Origin: Amaranthus tricolor
Lineage: Eukaryota; Streptophyta; Magnoliopsida; Caryophyllales; Amaranthaceae
DNA length: 64,000 nucleotides
Reading direction: 5' to 3'
Assembly (NCBI RefSeq): GCF_026212465.1
Contig: NC_080057.1
Coordinates: forward strand, 21,844,147-21,908,146
Positions 45,476 through 58,110 of the stretch are shown one piece after another. Positions within the stretch are counted from its first letter, which is position 1; every line of letters starts with the position of its first letter. A program made the position numbers and the translations under genes. The notes beneath the pieces are model-generated. The model searched no databases. It had not been told where the DNA came from and saw only the letters and a list, made by a program, of their open reading frames with translations.

Positions 45476-46421
45476 TGAAATTATCAATATTTAGCTGATC
45501 TCATGTGCATTTTGTATAAGAATATTTGATCGTCACATTAAATATTTCTTTTATTATTTTAGTATTTATTACTTACCGATTATTCTTAGTTTGTATTTTA
45601 TTATTAAGTTATAAGTTAAAAATATATTTTAGTGAGATATTATTTAAGTCGTTTCAATATAAAATTTATTAGTATTAATTTTAATTTTAACTATGCACAG
45701 TTAAAAAATATTAAAAATTAAATTGGTGCATTGACAAGCCTGTAAAACAAAAAGTAACATTTTTATGTGAATAGGATGCAATATTATTTTAGACTTGTGC
45801 TAAAATCTCTTTAAATTAAAAGGTCTCAAATATTAGTGTAATTAAAATTAATTTGCCTTATCTATACTTCAATAAATTATTTGTTTTTAAACCTTAAAAT
45901 TAATGTGTAAAATTGACAGATTTTTAAAAAAGCGATATTTCTTTCATCCCATTAAAATTGCAACATTTATTTTATAGAACTGTGACATTAAATACTTAAA
46001 TGTTGCATTCTTATATTTTATACTTATTTCAAATGTGGCCATATTTGGTAGTACAAGTGATTGAAACATGCCTTATGGAGGTGAGTTGTCTAAACAAAAG
46101 GAACACACACACAAGTACATGGGGTTTGTGACAAAAAATAATCCTTTTTAAATTATAAATAATGCAAACCAAATTTTGTGTAAATATGCTTTTGTAGTTG
46201 AATTTTTATATTTTAGATTTAAGATATATTAATCTTTAATAACATAAATATATATTGTTTGATAAAATAAATATTCATAAAATTGTTCGTTTAAATTAGT
46301 TGATCCAATAAAACATGTTGAAATTAATGCGATTAACTCTACATTATGAATTTAATCTCATCATCTTTTTGATGATCCGCTTCATCTTATCTCATTTCAG
46401 CATACAAATAATAAATAAATG

Positions 46422-46426
<5 letters not shown>

Positions 46427-46507
<81 letters not shown>
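46427..46507. repeat. AT dinucleotide microsatellite (about 40 units)
   Basis: An unbroken (TA)n run of about 80 bp. The open frame of repeated YI across it is an artefact. It is likely to vary in length between individuals. Confidence 0.95.
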
Positions 46508-46509
<2 letters not shown>

Positions 46510-47136
46510 TTAGTATAATATTTTATTTATATTTAGTTATTGTAGATACGAATTTTAATTTAATTTTATGGTTAAAATTATAATATGATTATAGTTCAAA
46601 TGCAATTAGAAAATAGAGAGGGCGGGACTTAAACTTTAAATATTTAAATAAATTTAACATTAAATTTAAATATCGACAATAATATGTATTGCCAAAATAA
46701 TATAAAAACAATAATTGTGATTTTGTGAATACCCTAATAAAAATAAAAAATGAACATAGAACAGATGTAAGTATCTAACGTGTAACCCAATTTTTAAATT
46801 AATTAAAACATTAAGAAAATCAAACTTTATTTCAGTTGTAGCAAATATTAATTTCTTCAATAAAAGTTATGACTTCGATTCTCACCAAAGTCATCAACAT
46901 TTACCATAAAAAAACTTTTGTTTTTAAAGTTAAAAAAATTAATAACTTTAAATAGGATTATTTTCTTTTACGGTAAAAATTGTGTATAATTTTTTTGCCA
47001 TGATTAATTACAAAACCCAGTTTTGATTTCAACAAGAAATAGACAAAAATAAAATATTAATAATAATAATTAATATAATTAATTCTACAAATTTCTGTTT
47101 TTTCCAGATACCTTCTCCTGTTCCTGTTCCTTTCTC

Positions 47137-47214
47137 ATGCTGTTTCTCTTTCCCCCTATTTTTCTTAATAAATTTTCTCTCTCTACATATTCAAATTTTG
47201 ATCCTCCTAGATAA
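47137..47214 (+). promoter_or_regulatory. Possible upstream ORF in the RHD3 leader
   Basis: A 25-codon frame (ATG at 47137, TAA at 47212) lies in a C/T-rich stretch just before the RHD3 start codon, in the likely 5' leader. It matters only if transcription starts upstream of 47137, which cannot be told from the sequence. Confidence 0.3.
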
Positions 47215-47263
47215 AGCTTGTTCGTAATCAGATCAGAAATTCTTCTACAATCAATTTGGCTTC

Positions 47264-50200
47264 ATGGGTATCTTTAAATTTTAATCTTGTCATTCATGTT
47301 GATCTTATATTCTATTATTTATTAATTTTGTTCCGTTTTTTTCTGTTAACATTTTAATTACTTCAGTTATCTTGTTTTTAATTTTGTTAATTTATTTCAA
47401 AATTTATTGTTAGCTTGTTTCCTTGTTTAATTCAATGTGGGATTTCTATGTTGAAGCCGTTTCTAGTATTGTTTTTGGAGTTGGATGATTTATATGCTTA
47501 TACATGTGATTTTGGGGTGTTTGAGTTTTTAATTTAGGTTTTAGCTTTGTAAATTGGGGAGCTTTGATTTAGTTTTTGTGATTTTGGGTATATGGGATCT
47601 TGATATGAAGAGGGTTTTGGTTAAATTTTTGGGAAGATGTAAAGACATTACTTCAATGAAGTTAATTTTTGTTGTATTACCCATGATCTTTATTGATGGA
47701 ACCAATTTTGGAGCTGAATTAAATTGAGGATCATGATTTTCTGTCTCTTTTCTGTTTCCATGGATAAAAGATTCTACCTCTTTTCATGTTTGGAATAATT
47801 CGAAATGAAACCGATACTATGATGGTTAGTTGGAGGTAGGAATTTGGTGCTTTCTTGATCAATTTATGGTGCTTATGATGGTTGGTTGCTTGTAGATACT
47901 GTGTATTAGATTTGAGTTTGTACTTTATAGCTGGGTCATAGTAGATTTTGGTGACATTTAGCTTAGTGAGTGGTATCGTTACGGTTGGAGGATTCAAGTA
48001 AAGGAAATCTACGTTCCTCTATGTACTATAATTGTGAAGCTGATTATTTGGATACCCTTTGCATGTTGATGCTTAGATATTTTTTGGAATGCTGGGCCAA
48101 ATTATGATTATGCTTATCTCACTCAGAAAATGATGCTGGATGCTCTTCAACTCAGTTGATCGATGGAGATGGTACTTTCAACGTTTCTGGGATTGAGGCT
48201 TTTATGAAAGAAGTAAAGTTGGCAGAATGTGGGCTTTCGTATGCCATAGTCTCCATCATGGGTCCACAAAGCAGTGGTATGTAGTCCTATTTTTCTTAGC
48301 ATATGACTGAATGAATGACATCAACTAGGGAAGTACTCGATTGCTTTGTAATGAGTAGACATTAACTCGGGAAAGGACTTGATTGTTTTGTAACCGTAGA
48401 ACATATTTTGTGAACAAGTACCAGTCATTTGTATACCTTATGTATCAGAGTGGTGTTGGAATATGATTTGTTTGATGAATCAGTTAGCTTTTCAATATTT
48501 TCCATATCTTTTGTAGTCATTTTCAATTAAGAGGCACATTATTTTTGTTCTTTAGATTACGTTTTCCCTAAATAACGGTGGTAGATGACCAATGAGGAAA
48601 CGTTATGACTCATTGCGCATTGTGCTGATTTATTCTTTGCTTCTATAGGGAAAAGTACACTATTGAATCATTTATTTGGAACCAACTTCAGGGAAATGGA
48701 TGCATTTAGAGGAAGGTAATTTGATATATTTCTGTTCATATTGTATAGCTAATGAGAAAACTGTCAATCTTATGGAAAGCTGTTATTTCTAGGTCTCAGA
48801 CAACAAAAGGAATATGGCTAGCAAGATGCGCAGGCATTGAGCCGTGCACCCTAGTAATGGATTTGGAGGGTACCGATGGTAGAGAAAGAGGAGAGGTGAT
48901 TTCCATTGCTTTTATAATCATGTCCAGTTTTGGATTGTTTTACCCACTTCCACAGATTCTTTAGCGGAGCATAACTATTTGTGAACTTGTGTTGGAATGT
49001 CTTTTAGGATGATACTGCTTTTGAGAAACAAAGTGCTCTCTTTGCCCTTGCTGTTTCTGACATAGTGCTTATAAACATGTAAGAAAAGGAACTGTTCTGT
49101 CCTTATTTCTCTGTCATTTTCATAAGAATGTTCTTATATGTGAGACTGCTCTGTAATTGATTTAGGTGGTGCCATGACATAGGGCGTGAGCAGGCAGCAA
49201 ATAAACCGCTTCTGAAGACTGTATTCCAAGTACATCACTGTTTCTTTAAGCTGTTACTTTTTTACATACCTGATTTTATACTTGTTCGGTCTAGCTCCCG
49301 GTCTGCTTATTCTTTTGTTTGATGGTTAACTTGAGAGTATGATGATGTAAATATTTATATCTGGCGGTGTTCCTTATAGGTTATGATGCGGTTGTTTAGC
49401 CCTCGTAAAACAACTCTGATGTTTGTGATACGTGATAAAACAAGGGTGAGTTTTATCTTTTAATTAAAAAGAAGGTTTGGGGATCGATCAAGGATTTACT
49501 TATTTTTACTTGCCATAGCTATTTCAATAGTTGACCCTTGTTTATTAAGAAAATGTGAGCATTACTTTTTTTTTTTTTTTTTTGTTTTTGTACCAGACTC
49601 CCCTTGAAAATCTAGAACCAGTTCTGCGAGAAGATATTCAAAAGGTGAGAACTTGATGCTTTATAGTCTCATTGCCAACCACGAGTTCTTTCTTATCTAA
49701 TAAAAATAATTTCCTTCTAGATATGGGATTCAGTTCCTAAGCCACAAGCCCATAAGGATACTCCTCTGAGTGAGTTTTTCAATGTAAGCTATTTTAGCTG
49801 TTTGTCGAAGTTTATTGAAGTCTAGAAGATATGACTGATGAGGGTGACTTGTATACCTGCTGTGGACTTGCTAGGTTGAGGTTGTTGCTCTTTCGAGCTA
49901 TGAAGAAAAGGAAGAACAATTTAAAGAACAGGTACGTCCTCTGGTTGATTATTTTGACTGTTTGTTTATTTCTTCTACAAAATGTGATGATTTTCTCTTT
50001 GCCTGACAAAACTCTTTGACTGGCAGAAATTTTGGAGAACTACCTCCACCCCCTTTTTTGAGGACTATTGCAATATTTTCCTTGAAGTATAATCAAAACA
50101 CTAATGTGGATAAGATTCTATTTCAATTATCGTCTAACTTCTTGTTATTGAATGAAGGTTGCTAGCTTGAGACAGCGATTCAATCACTCTATAGCTCCTG

Positions 50201-53200
50201 GTGGTCTTGCTGGAGATCGCCGGGGAGTTGTGCCTGCTTCAGGATTTTCTTTCAGTGCACAGCAGATGTGGAAAGTTATTAAGGAGAACAAAGACCTTGA
50301 CCTTCCTGCACACAAAGTAATAATTGACTTACTTTTTTGATACAAGTGATGTAATATGGTATTATTGCTTCGCTCATGATAGCAAAACCTTTTCAGGTTA
50401 TGGTGGCTACTGTTCGTTGTGAAGAAATTGCCAATGAAAGATACAGTGACTTTACTCAAAATGAGGTATAGATTTTTTATGCTCCCATCTATGATCTATG
50501 TGTATTAGTTCATCAATTACTCTGTTTTTTTAAAAATTTTTTTTTTACTTTATTGGAGCCTTTCTTAATTCTGCTGTTATCTATAAAATACCCAGGAATG
50601 GCTTCAGCTGGAGGAGGCCTCGCAATCTGGCCCTGTTGCTGGATTTGGAAAGAAGCTTAGTTCTATAATTGGAAACTGCTTTTTTCAGTGAGTTCTCATC
50701 AATTTCTTTCAGATTCTGCTGGGCCCTGAGGGCTGAGAGCCACTTAAGGGGTGTTTGGCATAAGGGAATAGGACTTATGAGACTTTTTAGATGAGGCTTT
50801 TAAGATGAAAAAGTCTTATCCCTTGTTTGTCATGTAAGGGATTTGGATGAAAGACATAAGAATGAAAGTCTCAACTAAAATACCACCCTCCCCCCAAGAC
50901 ACCTTTCTTGGGGACTTTCTCATTTTTTAATCTCATTCTCTATTCCCATTCCCTTTAAACAAACAAAGACTTAGAATTTTTGTAGGACAAAGTCCCATTT
51001 CCTCATGAAATCCCATGTGCTAAACAACCCCTTAATGGCATTGGGATAATGAATTGTTGTTGTCTTTGTTTATGCATGGCTGTGTTCGCTTACATGTGCC
51101 AACTTTCTTCTATTCAGGTATGATTCAGAGGCTGTGTATTTTGATGAGGGTGTTAGAACCTCCAAGAGGAAGCATCTTGAAGATAAATTACTGCAAGTAT
51201 GGTTATCTATGTTTATCTAAATTCACCACAATTATAATACTTCTGAGTTTTTTTGTGTGCCAATTTTATGCAGAGAAGCATAAGCCAGTTGCATTGATAT
51301 AATGGATGTACTAAATAGATAGGAATAGTATTATGTGCTTGCATTATCTTTGAAGTAGTATTCTTTCGCCCCTTGTTGAATTTTTGGGTTTATGTAATTG
51401 TAAGTAATGAGAGTGAAATTAGCTTTATGTTCCTTCGTATCTTGTGCCTTATGATGAATCTTTATATGTGAATAAATTCTAATTGGTCATGCAGAACTTT
51501 TGTTATTAATTTTCAGTTTAGATGGATTTCTTATTGATGCTTACTGGTTTTACTCTTTTCCCCTGTCCTGCATTAGCTTGCTCAACCAGCTTTCCTTTCC
51601 ATTTTGGGACATTTACGTTCTGGAACAGTAGAAAAATTTAAGGAAGCATTCGACAAAGCTCTTAAAAGTGGGGAAGGGTTTTCTATAGCATCCCAGAAAT
51701 GCAAACAGAGCTTCGTGAATCTTTTTGATGAAGGATGTGCAGGTAAATTTTCTGGGTCCATTAGCTAGCCCTTGTTTGTGGATTTTTTCTTCTTCTTTTT
51801 ACTTGATGTTTGGTGAAAATAATAAACTTACATAGTTCATTCAGAAGTTAGCCTTTCAGGCGTTGTTAAGTTTGTGTAAGGGTAATTTGGTGGTAGGATC
51901 ATAGGAATGTAGGATTATTCTGTATCTCCTAGGGCCCAATTTACAATGTGTCCAAAACCGTAATTTTTTAACCTGTTTAATTTATGTTTATACTTGAAGT
52001 GAAAGCAGATATCTTCCTGTTGCTTTGTGCAGATGCTGTTATCGAACAAGCAAACTGGGATACATCTAAGACAAGGTCCAAACTTATACGTGATTTAGAT
52101 GAATATATCACTTCAGTTCGTGATGCCAAATTGGCTGAACTTACTACTAGTTATGAGGTATGAATTTCTATGTTTCTCATCTCTTAGTAATTTAATGAAC
52201 TGCCGATTTAATATATGTGGGGTCTCTGTGTTCTAGTGCACATTACTACATTCCAAAAGTAGAGGAGAAACTCTTGAGCATATTGATTAGTGATGGCCAA
52301 TTTGCCATTGCTATTCTCATCACCTTTGTATATGAGGCTCCAATCAATAACTGCTAAATCAACCCAATCATTCAAGCAAGTTGTTTTTATAGCTCTGCAA
52401 TCATTGGATATGAATTCTGTTTAGCATATGGGCAACTGTTGCAGGCATGCAGCTCTCATCAGAGTTGTATATTTGCCTTGAATATGTGTCAGCTAAATTT
52501 CATTCCTATCACCCAATCGATTTTTTTTGGGTCATTGTGCAAGTCTGATTGATTTCTTTCTCTTGCGATTGTTGTTGGCGTCTTGGATTTCAGTGAATAA
52601 TTATTGTGTACCTCCATGAAGTCTGTCCGTGGAACACTATTTTTTAAAAATGTTTTTTCTCTTGGACATTTTACATCTGAATTTCATCGTTCTAGGCACT
52701 AGAATTTAAAGGATATAATCCTGGAATGGCTGCCTAAGATTAAATAGAGTGGACAGATATTCTTTCTTGCTTTTTAACTTTGTTAATTGTTAGCTTTTCT
52801 CACTATTAACCATTCCTAAATGTTGTAGGAAAAATTAAACGAGGCTCTTGTAGGGCCGGTTGAAGCACTTTTGGATGGTGCAAATGATGAGACATGGCCA
52901 TCAATCCGAAAACTTCTTCGACGTGAGACCCAGTCGGCCATTTCTGGGCTTGCCAGTGATCTTTCTGGTTTTGAGTTGGATGATGAGACTCGTGCTAAAA
53001 TGCTAGCTAGGATAGAAAATCATGCAAATGGTATTGTTGAGGGAAAAGCCAAGGAGGAAGCTGGAAAGATCTTGATCCGCATGAAGGATAGGCAAGAACT
53101 CAAATCTAAATGAAAGATGACACTTCTGATAAGAGCACTGATTAATTAATCTTGCATTTTTTCTTGTTCAGGTTCACGATTTTGTTTAGCCATGATACTG

Positions 53201-56200
53201 ACTCAATGCCCCGAGTTTGGTCTGGGAAGGAGGATATAAAATCAATCACAAAAGCTGCTCGTTCTGCGGTATGATAATTTGGGGATTTATATGGTTATTT
53301 GCATTTATATTCTCTAGTTAGAAATTTGTATTTCGTGTTGTGATGCAAAATGCTTTTGCAGTCCCTCAAACTGCTTTCTGTTCTAGCTGCGATACGGTTG
53401 GAAGATGAATCTGATGATATTGACAAAACTCTATCCCTTGCTTTAGTGGAGAAAACGGGTATCACTAGTGAAAGGAGTGTCACGGTTTCTGATCCGCTAG
53501 CTACAAGCACCTGGGAGAAGGTATGTTTTTACATTTTTTTTAATAGTTTTCCATTCGATGCAATATAGGTCTGGTTTGGTAACTGACTTTTTGCGCCAAC
53601 TTTTTGAGTATTTTGAGAATGAATGTTAGCTACTAGTCTACTACACAAAATTGATTATTTTTGCATATTATCAGGAAAATGCCAAAGACTTGATCCCAAT
53701 ATGGCTCAACTATGTGAACCAAAACAAATTAATGTGGCTAATCACCGCTAATATAGACTTTATTTCGCCTATCTTATACTAATCTGCAACTAAGAATATT
53801 AAATTTTTATTATCATTGACATATGTTTTCTTCTGATAATTCTTGACTTCTAGAAATCCCACCTTTTCATAGAATTCTTTTTTATTGGCATGTCATGCCC
53901 TAATTACTGTCTTCCATTGGATTCTTTTTTTTGTTTTAATTTTTGCATTGGCTCTCTTCCTCAGACATGTTCTTGACTCCCTAGTGATATTAATGTCTAA
54001 TTAATAGACAAAAATTCTGATGTTGATAAATCTTCAAAACGGTATGTGCCACCTTTCTTGTTTATAAGAACTCTACCTTCCACTGAGCAAAAAAACTTCT
54101 GTAATGTAGATGTCTCGTGTGTGCCGAGCCAGTTAGGTGAGGCTGATTTATACTAGATTCTTTGTCTTCCACAGAGTATATAATGTATATGCTGTTAAGC
54201 TCTTACGTGATTATACACTGGTTTTTTTCTTGCGAAATCAAGACTTTAATAGTTTGATTTGATCTTCTGTTTTAACGATATTTAATGAATTACGATTGCT
54301 TATTATGTAATTATCTTTTGAACAACTAAATTTTCTGATGTATTACCATGTGGACCATCTTTTTGATTTGGAACCTTTCTATAACTAACATTGTTTGAAA
54401 ATTACATATGATGAGTCGATGATGGATCAATAATTTGTCTATAGGTTCCATCGTCAAAGACTTTGATAACACCAGTCCAATGCAAATCATTGTGGAGGCA
54501 ATTCCAGATGGAGACAGAATATACTGTTAGTCAGGCAATTGCTGCTCAGGCATGAATTCATTTCCTTGGGCTCTTTTTACTTATTTTGTTCAATCAGGGA
54601 CCAAGAGCACACTTAATCAAATTGTTTTTTAAAGGGTAAATTGTCAATAATAAACCAACCTTTATTTAATCCGCTAAAAATAAATCCACCTATTTTATTT
54701 TTAAATAAATCCACCTATTAGGTATATTTGCTAAAAATAAACCGACCTATTGTCTATAACCATCTTAAAGCTTCTTGGTAAATCAATAATTAGGAATAAA
54801 CAATAGTTGGGTTAATTTTCCGCAATTATACCGAAAAGGTGGATTTATTTAAAAATAAGCAATAGTTGGGTTTATATTCAACGGATCGAGCAAAGATTGA
54901 TTTATTTTTTACAATTTCTCCTTTTTTAAACAAGCATACTTGCCTATTAAGACCTTTTCTTTAACCTGAATTACTATTTTCTCAGGAGGCCAGCAGACGT
55001 AGTAACAATTGGCTGCCACCTCCATGGGCAATCGCTGCCATGCTTATTTTAGGTTTTAACGAGCTCATGACTCTTTTAAGGTAAAATCTTTTTCCATCTT
55101 TCATATTTTTCTCATATGTCCCTTCTTTTGCTCACTGTTAGTTTTATTTGGTCTCAGGAATCCTTTATGGTTTGCCGTTCTCTTTGTTGTATTTCTAGTA
55201 AGCAAAGCATTGTGGGTGCAGATGGATATATCAAATGAATTCCGTCATGGCTGGGTAAGTATTTCTGAAAACAATACTTCAAATCTTAATGAGTTGATTA
55301 AGCTATGTGCATGCAGAATGCTCTTACTGTCAAATTAATCTTCTTTTGTGAATCCAAATTGCTTTTAATTTTTGTTTTTTTAGACCTGACTGACTCATGA
55401 TAGATAGGTTCTATTCATGTCAATCACTGATCCGACTCGAAATTGACCCGAAACCCAACCAAAAATTAGTGGGTTATAACTTATAGCCCACAATATTTGA
55501 CTTGTGACCCAAAAAATGTCCCGATCCAAAAACTGGAAAGTGAGTCAAACCTGAGTGTAACTCAAGTCCAACCATTTTGACTTGCTTTCCATGTTATCAC
55601 TTCTAATTCGGAACCCACTATATTATTGAGTTAATTTTTGTATTTTGAGTCGGTATTTCCATTTTTAGGCCTTAAAAGTTGTATATTGGTCCAACATTAT
55701 AACATAATTTATTTTATACAATGACACATTTATTTAATAAACATTTTAATCACAACAACAATATTAGAGTCCAAAATTTTAATCATTTATCGAAAATTTA
55801 ATACTCCCGGTCAAACCAAAAATGACCCACTTGGAATGACCTGACGCAAAACCGACTCAGTTGACTGTTTTGACAGGTCACTAGGTTACAATTCAGCAAA
55901 CTTAATATCATTTTCTATTCACACAGCTCTAGCCTCTAGCAGCTATGCAACTTTTCCTGCAACTTACATATCTCATAACAGAACAGATCGATTTAGTACG
56001 CCTTCTCAACTGACGGTCAATTGCTTTTACCAATAACCGTTGGTCCAAATCAGATCTAACCTATACTCCAGGCCATCTCATCGTTCCTTCTTTCCCGCAT
56101 AAGCCTTCCGCTCTTGTTTCTTTCCTTAACGACTGTATTCCTCCGCGTGGGTGGGGACAGTGGAAGTAATTTTTTTTGTGTTACTCGTCTACGTGCAGCT

Positions 56201-56499
56201 TTTGTTATACTCTGCTGTCAATGTGTACTTTCGACTTTTTGAGAGCCTTATTATGATCATTTTGTTTACAGCTACCTGGATTCCTTTCCATTTCAACAAG
56301 AATTGTACCTGCGGTTATGACAATGCTCAGAAACCTAGCTGAGCAGGGAAACAGACCAGCAACTACAGGTTCTCGTACAAACCCACCACCCCTAGCCGCT
56401 AACAGCTTCCATAGAGACGGTCTTTCATCAACTGGTTCTTCGCATGTAACAACAAATGAAAACGGAACAGAGTATTCAAGCTCTTCACATGATGATTAG
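47264..56499 (+). CDS. RHD3: RHD3-family dynamin-like GTPase that fuses ER tubules (23 exons)
   Basis: Plant counterpart of atlastin/Sey1: a GTPase that joins ER tubules and supports root hair and cell growth. Exons: 47264-47267, 48127-48276, 48649-48715, 48793-48895, 49008-49078, 49166-49229, 49380-49445, 49597-49644, 49721-49783, 49875-49931, 50158-50316, 50397-50465, 50596-50687, 51118-51196, 51577-51742, 52033-52157, 52829-53091, 53172-53268, 53362-53520, 54445-54549, 54986-55080, 55158-55254, 56272-56499; 2427 nt, 808 aa, in phase throughout. P-loop GPQSSGKST is at residues 47-55; G3 is DLEGTDG and G4 is VIRDKT. Helical middle domain. Two membrane spans lie near residues 680-722 ([31 protein letters not shown]) with a Ser-rich cytosolic tail. 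The first coding exon is only ATGG. Introns 17 and 20 are GC-AG. Could be RHD3 or an RHD3-like paralogue. Confidence 0.93.
50713..51062 (+). repeat. AU-SINE-like copy split by a MITE, RHD3 intron 13
   Basis: The SINE-like block runs up to ggctgagagccacttaa (50747) and resumes at ttaatggcattgggataatg (51032), ending attgttgttgt. The reading across the gap matches the intact family (gagccacttaatggcattgg), so the piece between them is a later insert. Confidence 0.7.
50748..51031. mobile_element. Tourist/PIF-Harbinger-like MITE nested in a SINE (284 bp)
   Basis: The left tip ggggtgtttggcataaggga and right tip reversed ggggttgtttagcacatggg form inverted repeats. TTAA flanks both sides (50744-50747 and 51032-51035), consistent with a TTA/TAA or TTAA duplication. 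GGGTGTTTGG-type tips are typical of Harbinger-related MITEs. There is no coding content. Confidence 0.75.
53092..53171 (+). other. GC-AG intron (RHD3 intron 17)
   Basis: Exon 17 ends ...atgaaggatag and the intron begins gcaaga; it ends cttgttcag. This joins RMKDR to FTILFSHD in phase, as the family requires. Reading on past the donor gives a stop after seven codons. Confidence 0.85.
54550..54985 (+). other. GC-AG intron (RHD3 intron 20)
   Basis: Exon 20 ends ...attgctgctcag and the intron begins gcatga; it ends attttctcag. It joins QAIAAQ to EASRRSNNW in phase. No GT lies near enough to be the donor. The intron carries the Mutator-type MITE at 54634-54921. Confidence 0.8.
54634..54921. mobile_element. 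Mutator-type MITE with perfect 9-bp target duplication
   Basis: The element starts gggtaaattgtcaataataa and its right end reversed starts ggagaaattgtaaaaaataa. The inverted ends stay similar for about 80 bp (including tttttaaataaatccacct). It is flanked on both sides by ttttttaaa (54625-54633 and 54922-54930). Nine-base duplications with long inverted ends fit Mutator-like elements. Confidence 0.85.
55385..55880. repeat. GGGTTA/ACCC-rich repeat debris, RHD3 intron 22
   Basis: Phrases gacccgaaacccaacc, tagtgggttataactt and aaaatgacccacttggaa resemble, in reverse, those at about 6050-6480. Ends were not resolved. Confidence 0.3.
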
Positions 56500-57856
56500 G
56501 TGGACTTGTTTGATTGCATAAAAATTTGGTCTGAGACTCTGATTTTACTCTACAAGTCATGTCGCTTCATCAAGGGGGTGGACATGTACTTTGCCGATTA
56601 ATTTAATTCTTATAGCAGAAAAAAGGTGGATCCGTGGATGGATGATTGGTGAGAAGGCATTGATTTTTGTCGATGTGCCACATGCAGGGGTCAGGACTTC
56701 TGGTACGAAGAATCCCTCCCCACCCCTGCGATAGTTTTGTTTTTCCTTTACTTCACTCTTCTCCGTGTGTTGTAGTGATCCTGAATCTGTAATGGTTGTC
56801 TCAGTTAGCTTGTCATTTTTGTATGTGAAAGATTCGCATTTTCTGAAGTTTCATTGTATTGTTAATAGAAACATTTTATCTGAGAGTTAAAACTGATGAG
56901 CATTTATATGAGTGGACTGATAATTCGATTTAGATTGATACTCAAATTTGCTGTGTCTTTGTTGTTATGCTTTGTTTATGCATGTCTTAAGTAAATTTCG
57001 CCGTTCATTCTTCTTGTTCACAATCAAACATTATGATACCGTTATTAAGACTCGAGAAGTTGAGACGATGTTGTATTGGCTAGTTTGATCTGCCTATACA
57101 AGATGGTTCAAATGAAGGAGAAAAGGAAGAAAGAAAGTAATAAGGTAATGGTGAAAAAATACAGTAGAAGAAAGATGGAGGAAAGGAAGAAATAGGATAA
57201 TGGTGAAAAAATATACTAGAAGAAAGATTAAGGCGATGCAAAGGTAAGAAAGGATAGTTTAGGGTTAACTTGGGTTAATTGAGGTGGGTTAAAAAGGGTC
57301 AACATGTTATTTCATTTGTCAATGACAATGACTGAATTTTAATTACATGGTCACAATGCTATCACTTTACTTGTTGAATTGCGCAGCTATAACTCTAAAT
57401 ATTATCACGATTATAATTTATAAATGATCTAAATTGATCTAAATTTTACGGTTATAATTTATAAATGATTCAATCTTTTGATTTTTTTAATATATTATTT
57501 TCGATTTAGATCATATCTTCCGAGCTTTATGATTTTGGCTAAGTCCTTGAGTTGATAGATTTTATACTATGAAGCAACCAAGGTAGTTACTTAGATGAGT
57601 GGATCTAGTGTGTGTGATAGTGCAAAAGGGATGAATATGTTATGCACTTTGGTTTCGACATGACGCTTTTACTTGATAAATATGCAAACCAAAACTCCAA
57701 TAAAAAATAATGTATAAATATTCACAACTCAACCAAAACTGTTTAAATTAATGTATAAAAAATACATTAATTTTAATTTCTAGCACAAAATAAGAGGAAA
57801 ACAACATAAAATTCCAATCCCAACTTACTAGGATTAGAAAAACAAATTACAACTAT

Positions 57857-57903
<47 letters not shown>

Positions 57904-58110
57904 AAATTCTAAGGGAACATTTCTGCTCAAACTTTCTTGCATAACCTAATATCTGCAGCATCTAGTAAAATTGGTGAGCAAAAACAGGCCTCATGTTTAC
58001 TGGATGAAAAAGATGCCAATAACCAATCTATCAAAATTCAGTAAACCAGAAACGAAGAACCTCTAAGTGCACTCATCAGCTTATCACACACACAAGTCTT
58101 AGACGCTATC
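56500..58110. other. Convergent spacer between RHD3 and UTP25
   Basis: Holds both 3' flanks. A tandem duplication of about 60 bp lies at about 57115-57235 (gaagaaag...ggtaatggtgaaaaaata repeated). An AT microsatellite is at 57859-57901. No gene was seen. Confidence 0.6.
57859..57901. repeat. AT dinucleotide microsatellite
   Basis: About 21 AT units. The YI-repeat open frame over it is an artefact. Confidence 0.95.

Larger units (their letters stand above)
43509..47100. other. Spacer between FVE and RHD3
   Basis: About 3.6 kb of AT-rich spacer. It holds the tRNA-related SINE candidate at 44385-44535, the M2-type copy at about 45028-45475 and a long AT microsatellite at 46427-46507. Several poly-A/T stretches are also present. 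No gene is supported; open frames at 44317, 44574 and 46666 are chance or repeat-derived. Confidence 0.55.

Noticed and set aside
46315..46518. Membrane protein with repeated YI residues
   Set aside because: It comes from the TA microsatellite.
53092..53113. Early end of RHD3 by reading past exon 17
   Set aside because: The seven codons and stop after MKDR lie in the GC-AG intron; the next exon restores the family sequence in phase.
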